In this document: in pieces, positions 33,557-43,800 of the stretch
Layout of the letters: the number at the start of each line of letters is the position of its first letter
Numbering within the stretch: the stretch's first letter is position 1
Source of the DNA: Ricinus communis
Taxonomy: Eukaryota; Streptophyta; Magnoliopsida; Malpighiales; Euphorbiaceae
Length of the DNA: 64,000 nt
Reading direction: 5' to 3'
Assembly (NCBI RefSeq): GCF_019578655.1
Contig: NC_063263.1
Span: 25,171,001-25,235,000, forward strand
Translations under genes and position numbers: made by a program
Notes under the pieces: model-generated
The model's database searches: none
What the model saw: the letters and a program-made list of their open reading frames with translations, nothing else
What the model was told of the DNA's origin: nothing

Positions 33557-34472
33557 GAAGTAATGATAACTATTCATGACAAGAGGAACCAAGTATACCT
33601 CACTTAACCCTCGTTTGGAATGAACAATGTGCTGAGTTACAAAATCATGTAATGTTGTTTGGCGTAATTTCTTTTTCTTTTTCCTTTTTGTCAAATTGCC
33701 TTCTTTTCTCCAAGTCCAAAGGATTGAATTCTAGCCACTCCGGGCTCTCCAAACATGCGAATTGATTTAAATGAGTTGAATTCTGGCAATTTTTTTTAAA
33801 GAATAAGTGGTTAAGAGTTTTTTTAACAGGAAAAGTTATTATTTAGGATTAGTTGAAAAAAAAAAAAGTATAATGTGGTTTCATTATTTGATAATTTTAA
33901 TATATATATATATTTTTTAAGATAGAAAGAGATTTATTATTAAAAATCGTAAAAAAAAAAAATTCATCATTAAAGAGTATTCATCGACAATGATTTAACT
34001 ATCTCTATTCCAATCCGCTATTATTATTATATTTTCGATATTTAATAATATATGTTTAAAACTTTATAACTCAAAACACATTAACTATTAAATCGATATC
34101 ATTGTTTAGTTATTGACTTTTTAAATCGCTATTTAACTTTCGAATAAGGAAATTAGAAGTTATTAAGCTCCAAACTCATATTATTAAATAGGGACAACAT
34201 GATAATGATAACTGATTGGAATGAATGTGGTTGAATCCTTACAAATCAAAACTTTTTAATGGTAAGTTACTTTTTTTATCATATTTTGTAACTACATACT
34301 TCTCTTTTATCTAAAAGGAAACCACATATTATTCCTATTATTTATCTTTGACTTGTCTAATACTTTAGTTGCCTCTCGTATAATTTTTCATTATATTAAA
34401 ATTTTCTTAGAACTTTACACAGAGCGCTTAATAGGCAAAAGGAGAAAAAAAAAAAAAGGAAAGAAAAAGACT
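33126..34472. other. 3' flank of the J-domain gene and intergenic DNA
   Basis: 3' UTR is probable in the first 200-300 bp. A (TTA)n microsatellite lies at 33511-33555. No further gene or element recognised. Confidence 0.45.
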
Positions 34473-34587
34473 TCAAGGTGCCGAACGGAAATAGTGAAGG
34501 ATTTAAGTGCAGAATGGAAATAGTGAAATATTCAAGTGTCGAACGGAAATAGTGAAATATTCAAGTGCCCAACGGAAATAGTGGTCC
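34473..34587. repeat. 29-bp minisatellite, four copies
   Basis: Unit TCAAGTGYCGAACGGAAATAG plus GTGAAATAT-type end. Copies start near 34473, 34503, 34532 and 34561. The array ends about 45 bp before the chromovirus LTR. Confidence 0.75.
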
Positions 34588-34701
34588 ATTTCAATCGAGT
34601 CGCTAAATACGTCGGTGTTTTCTTCTCTATTGTCACAGCCCGTAGGTTTTCCCTAGCTACATGAAGGTTCAAAGGCCCAAGACGTCCACTCATTCTGGAT
34701 G

Positions 34702-34754
34702 GAAGATTCTAGAACATTCTGGAACCTTCTAGAACATTCTAGAATCTTCTGGAA
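34702..34754. promoter_or_regulatory. Perfect 11-unit heat-shock element (5' LTR)
   Basis: GAA at 34702, 34712, 34722, 34732, 34742 and 34752 alternates with TTC at 34707, 34717, 34727, 34737 and 34747. There are exactly 5 bp between successive units and no interruption. Heat-shock factors bind alternating nGAAn/nTTCn units as trimers, usually with three to six units. A second short cluster (GAA 34784, TTC 34789, imperfect GAT 34794) follows. The array ends 102 bp before the TATA box. Confidence 0.85.
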
Positions 34755-34855
34755 ATATGTGTAGATAAGTATGGAAATGTATAGAACATTCTAGATACTT
34801 AATCTTAGCCATTAGATCAAATGTATCCTCACCGTCCATTGAGGAGGTGGAGGCC

Positions 34856-34863
34856 TATATATA
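34856..34863 (+). promoter_or_regulatory. TATA box, 5' LTR of the chromovirus
   Basis: TATATATA preceded by GGAGGCC; the likely core promoter driving the element. Confidence 0.7.
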
Positions 34864-35112
34864 GCTTAGAGAATTCATCTGTAATCATGAAGCTTAATCA
34901 AAGAATTCAAGCATAATCAAGTAAAAGAGTGAGAAAGCTCTCTTTACAAAAGCTCTCCAAGTTGTCCATAGCTCTATTTTCTTCTTCTTGCCATCCTAGC
35001 TAGCATTTTGCCTAGCATTCGAAGAGTAAGGCTAACTAGCTTACTTGTCTGCGGGGAGAAAGTAGCTAGTGCCGCACGGTGCGTTGGTAGAAAAGACCAA
35101 GCCCGTGACAGT

Positions 35113-35124
35113 TGGTATCAAAGC
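35113..35124 (+). other. Primer binding site, initiator tRNA-Met type
   Basis: TGGTATCAAAGC, 2 bp after the LTR, one mismatch to the canonical TGGTATCAGAGC. Confidence 0.8.
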
Positions 35125-35145
35125 AAGTTTAGCACGATCGTTGAA

Positions 35146-36608
35146 ATGGCAAAGACATCGGGAGCAAGTGAGGCTATTAGAGTTTCCGAAGAGGTAAGGC
35201 AACCCCATAGTGAGGTTGCGAAGGACCAACCGAAAGCGTCCAAGCCACCAAGGAAGGAGAGAGGAAGGTCGAGGGATGTTGTGTCTGATATGGATGCCAG
35301 GCTAGCCAAGATAGAGCTAACTGTGGCCGAAGGACAGGATACGTTCGGGGATTTAAAGCAACATATCGAGGAGCTTGAGAATGGGAGAGAAGAGCTTCAA
35401 GAACGGATGCAAGCTGCCTTGAACGAGGGGATGTCCAAGTGCCAAGAACAAGCCAAGACCATGGAGAAAACTCTCCTTGCTGAGGTTGTGACATTGAGGG
35501 AAATGCTTGATGGGATGGTTGCTAGGTTGTTGGCAACTGAGGAAGAGCTTATCCTCTGCAAGCAGGCAGCTATCCAGGGAAGTGGAAGCGTGCCTATGAT
35601 AGTCTCTACTCCATCGAAGATAGATGTTATGAAGCCTAAAGCTTATAAAAGCTCGAGGAATGCGAAGGAAATTGATAACTTCCTATGGAGTTTGGAGCAA
35701 TACTTCAAGGCACTTGGCTTAGTAGAAGAAGCCAAGAAGGTTGATGCTGCCGCACTTTTCCTTAAAGATACCGCAATGCTGTGGTGGAGAAGGAGGAGTG
35801 GTGACATAGAAAAAGGGACATGCACCATCAACTCGTGGGTAGAGTTCAAGAAAGATTTGAAGAAACAATTCTACCCCGAGAATGCTACTAGAGATGAAGG
35901 GCCAAGTTACGGCGACTCTCACATACAGGAAGCATCAAGGAGTATGTTAAAGAATTCACCGACACACTCCTTGAGATTCCCAACTATACCGATGAAGAAG
36001 CCTTGTTTGCATTCACAGATGGGTTACAGATTTGGGCAAGGTTGGAGTTGGAGCGCCATGGTGTCTAAGATCTTAACACCGCCATTGCCGTGGCTGAATC
36101 CTTGATAGAGATCAAGAGGCAAGATAAGCCCAAGCCCATCCAAGATAGGAGTGGCAAGGGAAAGAGTGGGGGAGACCGCCACCACAAGATGGAAGGCTCC
36201 TACAGGTTTGGCAAGCCTAGAGAGGGAGGCAACCATGGTGACAAAGATGACAAGGGTGGAGGCAGGCCACGTCTCAAGTGTTTCTTCTATGATGGGCCGC
36301 ATAAGGTAAGAGAGTGCCCTACAAAGAGCAAGCTCTCTACATTGGTTGAAGAAAGGGAAGAACACCAACGAGTGCCAGAGGGGTCAAAGGTAGGATCGCT
36401 ACAACTCCTCAGTGCCATCAAAACTAAATTCGGAATGCTTAAGTCCGAAAAGAAGGGTCGATTGTTCGTCGAGACGAAGGTTGGAAGCCACACGGTAAAA
36501 GCATTGTTGGATACCGGGGCCAACAATAATTTTCTTGAGGCAAAAGAAGTAGAAAGACTTGGCATCAAGTATTCGAAGGAGCAAGGGTGGCTTAAGGCTG
36601 TCAATTAG
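35146..36608 (+). pseudogene. gag-protease of the chromovirus
   Basis: ATG 35146 (MAKTSG) opens gag in one frame to about 35900, where a one-base shift moves the reading frame; the correct frame then continues to 36608. In order: a coiled-coil-rich N-terminus, the capsid core (LWSLEQYFKALG, AMLWWRRR, FKKDLKKQFYPENA), an RNA-binding zinc knuckle CFFYDGPHKVREC in which the second Cys has become Tyr, and a protease with the catalytic LLDTGANNNFL near 36505-36540. Stops: TAA near 36066 and TAG at 36606. The knuckle substitution and the shift make this copy inactive. Confidence 0.8.
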
Positions 36609-38428
36609 GCACGGAGTGCGACATATGGAGTTGCACGAAATGTCAAAGTAAGCCTAGGTGAGTGGTCTAGCCCCTTGGACTTCTCTATTGTTACAATGGA
36701 TGATTATAAGATGGTGCTTGGCATATAGTTCCTGGATAAGGTAAATGCATTCCCACTTCCATTTGCCAACACCATGTGCATCTTGGAGCAAGGGAATACT
36801 TGCATGGTACCATTGACGCGAGAAGCCAAGCTAAAAGCCATGTAAATCTCGGCCATGCAACTATTGAAGGGGGTAAAGAAGGCACGGTCCACATTCCTTG
36901 CAACACTAAAGGAAAAAGTGGAAACCTTGCTGCAAGGTGAAGTGCCTAGAGAGATCATGAGTGTCCTAGAAGAGTTCAGGGATGTAATGCCTGTGGAATT
37001 ACCAAAGAAGCTTCCACCGAAGAGAGAGGTGGATCATAAGATTGAGCTAGTAGAAGGTGCAAGCCCGCCTGCGACAGTCCCTTATTGCATGGCACCTCCT
37101 GAGTTAGAAGAGTTGCGGAGGCAACTAAAAGAGTTGTTGGATGCTGGCTACATTAAGCCATCCAAGGCACCCTATGGAGCATCGGTAATTTTTCAAAAAA
37201 AGCATGATGGGTCGCTTCGAATGTGCATTGACTACCGGGCACTCAATAAGATCACGGTGAAAAATAAGTATCCCATTCCTATGATTGCAGACTTATTTGA
37301 TCAACTTGGTGATGCAAAATGGTTCACTAAGCTTGATTTGCAATCGGGTTACTATCAAGTGAGGTTGCGGAGGGAGATGAGCCCAAAACCGCTTGTGTTA
37401 CGAGGTATGGCTCTTTTGAATTCTCAGTTATGCCTTTCAGACTAACGAATGCTCCTGCCACATTTTGTACTTTGATGAATCGAGTATTCCAGCCCTTCTT
37501 GGACAAGTTCATTGTAGTGTACTTGGACGACATAGTGGTGTATAGCAAAACTTTGAAGGAACACATCCAACACTTATGACAAGTTTTCCAAGTGCTAAAG
37601 GAAAATGAGTTGTATGTCAAGAAGGAGAAGTGTGCCTTTGCGAAGCCAAAGGTAATGTTCTTAGGGCACATTGTGGGAGGTGGCAAGCTTAGGATGGACA
37701 AGGCAAAAGTACAAGCCATCGAAGATTGGGAGCCACCGAGGAAAGTGACTGCGCTACGTTCTTTCCTTAGCCTCGTCAATTACTACCGAAGATTCATAAT
37801 GGGCTACTCATCGATCGCATCCCCATTAACTGATTTGTTGAAGAAGAACAAAGTGTGGGGTTGGGATGCAAAGTGTCAGAAGGCATTCGAGGGACTCAAG
37901 CAAGCGGCAATGGAAGAACCTGTATTGGCCTTACCAGATCACACTAAGGCATATGAAATACACACAGATGCTTCAGATTTTGCACTTGGTGGTGTGTTAA
38001 TGCAAGAGGGTCATCCTGTAGCCTACAAAAGCTGCAAGCTCAATGATGCCGAGCGCCGCTATACAGTCCAAGAGAAGGAGATGACTGCGGTAGTCCATTA
38101 TTTGCAAACTTGGAGGCATTACTTGCTCGGCAACAAGTTTGTTGTGAAGATTAATAATGTGGCAACTAGTTACTTCCTCAAGCAAAAGAAACTCACTCCA
38201 AAGCAAGTGAGATGGCAAGAATTCCTTGCGGAGTTTGACTTTGTGATGAAGTACAAGCCGGGAAGGGCAAACTTAGTGGCTGATGCACTAAGTAGAAAAG
38301 TAGAGTTGGCTTCCATCACTAGCGTCAACTTTCCTTTGGTGGGTCGTATCAAGGAGGGACTCGAGCATGACCTGCAAGCTAAGAATCTGGTAGAATTAGC
38401 GAAGAAGGGGAAGACTCGTCAATTCTAG
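36609..38428 (+). pseudogene. Reverse transcriptase and RNase H of the chromovirus
   Basis: The frame of the protease continues with stops near 36727 and 36843. [46 protein letters not shown]; a frameshift near 37390; then the catalytic YLDDIVVY at 37520-37543 and VNYYRRFI. RNase H follows from about 37890 ([14 protein letters not shown], then [18 protein letters not shown]) and ends with ADALSRK. The RT active-site DD and the first RNase H Asp are intact. It would copy genomic RNA into DNA and degrade the RNA strand in the particle. Confidence 0.85.
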
Positions 38429-39390
38429 CTAAAGGATGGAGTGCTCATCACCAAGGGAAATAGAGTCTCTGTGCTGAAATGAGAAGGCTTGAGGAAGGCC
38501 ATCATCAAAGAATGCCATGATTCAAAATGGGCGGGCTATCCAGGCACACATCGCACATTGGCATTTATGGAGCATGGATATTATTGGCCCTAGATGCGGG
38601 ACGACATTGAGCTTTATGTCAAGACATGTCTTGTGTGTCAACAAGACAAGGTGGAGCAAAACAAGCCCGCTGGTTTATTAAAACCATTGTCGATTCTAGA
38701 AAGGCCCTGGGAAAGTATCTCCATGGATTTCATCACATGCCTATCGAAGTCTGAAGGATGTAGCAATATTATGGTAGTTGTGGATCGCTTTAGCAAGTAA
38801 GGGAGTGTTCATTCCTGTGCCTACAAAGTTCACGGCCGAGGATGCAGCATGCATATTTCTCAAACATGTGGTGAAATACTGGGGCATACCAAAGACCATT
38901 GTCAGCGATCGAGATACTCGCTTCACTGGAAGGTTTTGGATAGAATTATTCAAGATCATGGGGTCCGAGCTTAACTTCTCTACAAGCTTTCATCCCCAAA
39001 CTGATGGAAAAAACGGAGAGGGTGAATGCCTTGCTAGAGTTATTCTTGAGGCATTATGTGAGTGCCAACCAAAGTGATTGGGCAAAATTGCTCGATGTGG
39101 CCCAATTCTCATATAACTTGCAGAAGAGCGAGTCAACAGGGGCAAGTCCATTCGAGATTCCCACGGGACAACAACCATTGATTCCATACACACTAGCCAT
39201 GGGGTATAAAGGCCCTAGCCCTGCAGCCTTCAAGTTTGCCAAAGGATGGCATGAGAAAGCCGACAAGGCACGCGCTCATCTAACCAAGTCCGCCAAGAGA
39301 ATGAAGAAGTGGGCGGATGGAAAAAGGAGGCACTTGGAATTTGAGAAGGGAGACTTAGTGATGGTAAAGCTCCTTCCCTATCAAAGCTGA
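38429..39390 (+). pseudogene. Integrase of the chromovirus
   Basis: Zinc-binding N-terminus with ECHDSKWAGYPGTHRT and TCLVCQQDK (HHCC type), interrupted by stops near 38426, 38480 and 38592. The catalytic core has ISMDFITCL (Asp), VSDRDTRFTG (Asp) and SFHPQTDG. A frame change near 38800 and another just after FHPQTDG at about 39003 break it. The C-terminal part 39004-39390 is open (HYVSANQSDWAKLLDVAQFS, GDLVMVKLLPYQS). It would insert the cDNA into host chromatin. Confidence 0.82.
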
Positions 39391-39806
39391 AGGTTTGCTA
39401 AGGTGCATAAAGGAATAGTAAGGCACTACGAAGGTCCTTTCTATTGGAGCAATGGGTTGGGATGCTAGCTTATTGCTTGAAGCTTCCATTGCACTTAGAG
39501 ATGCACCCTGTATTTTATGTGAGCTTATTAAAGCCCTACCATGAGGATAAGGAATATCCAAGTAGGGGCGAGTCAAAGAGAGCTCCAACAGCAATCACAA
39601 CCGTATCCGAGAAGGAAGCCGAAGAAATAATGGCACATCAGATCATACCGAGAAGGGGTTCCCATCCAAGCTATGTCAAGTATTTTGCAAAGTGGAAGGG
39701 ATTGCCCGAAAGTGAAGCTAGTTGGGAGCACGAGCTCACTTTGTGGAACTTTAGGGACTTAATCGAGGCCTATAAGGAGGACGCGACGAGGGCGTCGACA
39801 GAATGA
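39391..39806 (+). pseudogene. Chromodomain end of the chromovirus integrase
   Basis: HPVFYVSLLKPYH is followed by a chromodomain of about 50 residues (EIMAHQIIPR, YFAKWKGLPESEASWEHE, LWNFRDLIEAY). Such domains in chromoviruses bind methylated histone tails and steer integration toward heterochromatin. Frame is kept from 39444 to TGA 39804-39806; a frame change near 39390-39440 separates it from the integrase core. Confidence 0.85.
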
Positions 39807-39817
39807 GTGGGGGAAAA
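39806..39817 (+). other. Polypurine tract of the chromovirus
   Basis: AGTGGGGGAAAA directly before the 3' LTR; it overlaps the stop codon by one base. Confidence 0.8.
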
Positions 39818-40297
39818 TGTCACAGCCTGCAGGTTTCCCCTAGCTACATGAAGGTTCAAAGGCCCAAGACTTCCACTCATTCTGGATGGAAGATTCTAGA
39901 ACATTCTGGAACCTTCTAGAACATTCTAGAATCTTCTGGAAATATGTGTAGATAAGTATGGAAATGTATAGAACATTCTAGATACTTAATCTTAGCCATT
40001 AGATCAAATGTATCCTCACCGTCCATTGAGGAGGTGGAGGCCTATATATAGCTTAGAGAATTCATTTGTAATCATCAAGCTTAATCAAGCAATTCAAGCA
40101 TAATCAAGTAAAAGAGTGAGAAAGCTCTCTTTACAAAAGCTCACCAAGTTGTCCATAGCTCACTTTTGTTCTTCTTGCCATCCTAGCTAGCATTTTGCCT
40201 AGCATTCGAAGAGTAAGGCTGACTAGCTTACTTGTCTGCGGGGAGAAAGTAGCTAGTGCTGCACGGTCCGTTAGTAGAAAAGACCAAGCCCGTCACA
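39818..40297 (+). mobile_element. 3' LTR of the chromovirus
   Basis: TGTCACAGCCTG to GCCCGTCACA, 480 bp, no length difference from the 5' LTR. TATA box at 40043-40050. Confidence 0.92.
39889..39941. promoter_or_regulatory. Perfect 11-unit heat-shock element (3' LTR)
   Basis: Same array as in the 5' LTR, with all eleven GAA/TTC units unchanged although about 17 other positions of the two LTRs differ. From the 3' LTR it could drive transcription into 40298 and beyond. Confidence 0.85.
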
Positions 40298-40301
40298 CTA
40301 T

Positions 40302-40744
40302 GCTTGGGACTTTTACGGAATTCCTAAAAAGCGGGCGGCAATCATTTTTTTTTACTGTCAAAACTTTTTGTATTTCTTTTTTATAATTTTTTAAATTCTT
40401 TTTACGATTTCTTAAAACAATTTATTTAGACAATTTTTTAACTACATTATAATATTATTTTAATATTTTAGTGGTATCCTTTAAATATATTTTTACTATC
40501 GTTTGATATAATTTTTAATTTCATTTTAATTATGTCTTTATATATTTTAAACTGTATTTTGTATATTTTGATATATTATATTATTTTTTTAAAATATATA
40601 TTTTCGTGACATCAAAATAAGTTACTATAAAAAAATATATAATATCATTTAATTTATGAATATCCAACTTAAAAATATAAAATAAAAATAATTAATCTAC
40701 CTTATTTGGTTGATTTTACATCAATATAAGTTAAAATAATATTA
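40302..40744. other. AT-rich intergenic DNA
   Basis: Long T- and A-rich runs, no gene. Confidence 0.5.
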
Positions 40745-41170
40745 TTTCAGTATCTTATAGGTATAATTTTTAGTATTTTTTTCAGATAAAATTTTAAAAA
40801 GTAAATTCAGAATAATATAAGTTAAAATAAATAAACTTTTGATATCTTTTAGAAATATTCCTAGTATTATTTTCTGACGTAATTTAAAAAAAATAACAAG
40901 ATATAAAATAAAAACTGATTTACAATAATACAAATTAAAAGTAATATTCTTTTGATATCTTATAGGTATATTTTTAGTATTTTTTTCTGATAAAATTTTA
41001 AAAAAGTAAAAAAGATATAAAATAAAAATTAAAGTCATAATAATACAAATTTTTAAAAAAATATCTTTCTAGTATCTTGTAGGGTATACTTTTTAATATT
41101 TTTTCTGACAAAATTCAGAAAAAGAATTGTATAAATAATTTTTTTTAAAAGATATTGTAAAAAGTATTTT
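40745..41170. repeat. Degenerate tandem repeat, about 90-118 bp units
   Basis: Four imperfect copies share a TATCTTATAGGTATA-like start and a TTAGTATTTTTTTCTGA-like middle, with TATCTT at 40751, 40844, 40955 and 41073. Units are AT-rich and strongly diverged. Confidence 0.55.
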
Positions 41171-42857
41171 ATTTTTTTACCATGAAGAAAATTTTAAAAA
41201 CCGTATGTGATGAAATTTTTTCCTTTTTTCTTTTTAATTTTTTATTGATTTATTTTTATTATTCAATTAGACTATTGAAGACTTTTGAAATATTGGCATA
41301 TAACTATTTTATTTCTCGGAGATTTTAAGGGTACATGTATACTCTCCACATCTGACTATTTTGAAATGTTAATTATATTTTCAAGAAAAAATCTGAGGAA
41401 GAATAAGCAGCAATGAATTTATCTTCAAGTGAGTAATCTTTTAATATAAATTATAAGTAATTGATATAGAGTTTAGTGATATTAATAAAAATGGAATATA
41501 TAGTTTTTATGTTATTAAAAGTCTTTTGTTAATTTATAGGTAGTATAAAACTATGATAATAGATTGAGTAATTTAACTTTTATTTGGATAGATTTGATAA
41601 ATAAAAGGAGTAACTATATTAAGTTAATATTTGATATATAAATGAGCTTAATAATAAAACTATTATTAATTGAGGGATTATTATGGAAAACACTGTGTTT
41701 GGTGTTTTAGTAAATATAAATGTTAGTGGGTATTATGGTAATTTTATTGCCAACATAAGGCTAACAATGGTAACTTCATGTTTTTTTTTTTTTAATTCGA
41801 TAATACCCTAAATGTGTATAATCTAGGGCCTAGATGAAAGGAGATTAAGAGAGTTGGAGGGTCTTATGGTAATTGTTAGGGGTAGTAAAAACAGAAAGAG
41901 AGGAGAGATTAAAGAGAGAAAAGCCTCTTTCTTTTCTTGCCTGCCATTAATGGCAACCAAAGTTTGAGAAGGAGAGGGAGGCCAAAAGCTGGGCTGGAGG
42001 TAGAAGAGTTATCAACATCAATGATGGACGACGACAAATAGAGGAGTCAAGTTCCGAATTTTGGAGCTTCCAACCGGTGGATCCCCCTCCTTTGGAGACG
42101 TCAGTGGATTGAACTGGTTGCAATAAACTCGTCTCACCGGGGGCTTCCATTTGGCGGCAGGAGCAACATCTATTTTACAAGACAAGTTGGATAGTGAAAA
42201 CTAAGTCAGTTTGGTTTTTAATCGATCCCGACCAACTCTGATGGGTTTGGATGATCAGAATACACCATCAAACTCTACTAATTACAAGCTTTTACAAGAC
42301 CAACCTTGCAAAGACTATGTTAGAAAAATAACGGTCCAAAACTATTAGACAAATATAGATAATTAGTAGCTTTGATGGATGCTCGAATATCGAATACGTG
42401 ATCTACGCCTTAATACGAGTTAGTAGGTGCCCGATCGGATTTCGACGATCGCTAGTGTGCCGACTAGCGCTCATGCATCTAGGTAAATTTTTAATTGTCT
42501 AATTTGGATTATTAATTGAATATAAGTAGATTAACTGGTAAATAGATAATTTTTGGACTCCAGGATGAGATTTTAATTGGACTAATTACATGGAAGATGA
42601 ATTGAATAATTGGAGTTCCTATTATGTGTTCATCTCTACTCATCTTTTTTTTTAATTCACTATGTTGCTAGATTCCAAGGTATGAAAAAGAGATAGACAG
42701 ATTAAATCGTAAGGCTTGCTTGGCAGAATTTTACTATCTAAATTAGTTTATTATATTTTTCCATTTTGATCAAATTAATTTTAAAAATTAGATTAAATGC
42801 ATTTTATATATAATTTAATTAAATTTAAAAAATTTAAAATATAATGAATCACATGAA

Positions 42858-42923
<66 letters not shown>

Positions 42924-43025
42924 TCAAGTAGGATGCAAATTTACTAAGAAGTTCCTAGTAAGTTATTATTAAATACTTATTAACCTAAGTCCTTTCATAA
43001 ATAAAGGCACTCTTAGTTTTAACCT
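41171..43025. other. Intergenic DNA with a transcribed-looking GC-richer island
   Basis: AT-rich except about 41820-42480, which is GC-richer, starts with purine-rich GAGAGGAGAGATTAAAGAG-type sequence and contains CGACGATCGCTAG. No domain recognised; it may be an LTR or leader remnant. A pure (AT)30 microsatellite lies at 42861-42920. Confidence 0.35.
42861..42920. repeat. (AT)30 microsatellite
   Basis: Sixty bases of uninterrupted AT. Confidence 0.95.
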
Positions 43026-43800
43026 CGATGATGTTTTCTAACCCTGGTTTTTGAGTGTTCCATATGAAGGACATGTGCATATCTTAGAAAGGTTTAAATT
43101 CAACACTGCCTCCTAAATCGCGACAGCCATTAGCTAGTCGCGATTGTGAATTTTATATTCATATGACCATTGAAATGGGATATTACGATTGCGAATAAGA
43201 AGCAACCCTCCAAAAAAATGCAAAATGGAGATAATAGGTCTTGCGGCTAATGTCGTGATCACAACAAAGCCCAATATCTCAGAAGCTTTACTTCTAGTAG
43301 ATCACGGCCGCACCAATGTCCTTGCGACCACGATAATCATATCCATTAGGAAGATTGCTAACGGTCACTTCTGACACGGTGAATCACAAAGAGCCACGTG
43401 GATTATCGGTGTTGCTACTTTAATAATTGCGCTGCAACAAATGAGTCTCGACCGTAAATTGCAAGTTGCAAGCGCAAAACGGGTGTAGCGACCGCGTCTG
43501 TGCTATGACAATGCTATTTAATGCTTAATTTTTCACACATTTCTCATTAAATTTTGTTTGTAATTAACCTTATAAAAATTGTTGTAAGAGGTTGTGTGCT
43601 CTTGTGAGGCTTTGAGAGTTAGCCTAGGTAAAAGTCTTATAAGGGTTGCGTGTGAGCCATTAAACACAAGTCTAAAGATTTGGTTTAAGCCCTAAATACT
43701 AAGTTGGGGGTGACCTTGAAAAAACTCCATTGTAATTAAGTTAGAGTATAGTGAAATATCCAATTGGAGATTTGGAGTGTCGATGTAGGTTGATTGATAC
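43026..43800 (+). mobile_element. Copia (SIRE-like) LTR fragment
   Basis: The last 250 bp resemble the LTR preceding the copia gag at 50192 (GAGAGTTAGCCTAGGTAAAAG at 43615, compare 49900; TCTTATAAGG; CCTAAATACTA). The upstream part shares CGCGACC-type blocks with about 49330-49640. It is interrupted near 43800 by repeat R1, so primer site and gag do not follow. Confidence 0.5.

Larger units (their letters stand above)
34631..35110 (+). mobile_element. 5' LTR of the chromovirus
   Basis: TGTCACAGCCCG to GCCCGTGACA. It contains the heat-shock-element array, a TATA box at 34856-34863 and a downstream leader with no long ORF. Confidence 0.92.
34631..40297 (+). mobile_element. Full-length chromovirus-type Ty3/gypsy retrotransposon with heat-shock-element LTRs
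   Basis: 5667 bp. LTRs at 34631-35110 and 39818-40297 are 480 bp each and start TGTCACAGCC. I count about 17 differences between them by eye (about 3.5 percent), so the insertion is moderately young. The 4-bp flank CTAT is repeated at 34627-34630 and 40298-40301. Internal order: initiator-Met primer site, gag, protease, RT, RNase H, integrase, chromodomain, polypurine tract. The chromodomain places it among chromoviruses; the clade (perhaps Galadriel-like) is uncertain. Coding sequence has several stops and frameshifts, so this copy is not autonomous. Confidence 0.92.

Noticed and set aside
35177..35494. 105-codon and shorter minus-strand frames within the chromovirus gag
   Set aside because: Antisense shadows of a well-supported gag frame.
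34631..40297. Centromere-specific CRM chromovirus
   Set aside because: The end has an ordinary chromodomain with KWKGLP and WE motifs and the locus is next to a host gene; no CRM-type signature is seen.
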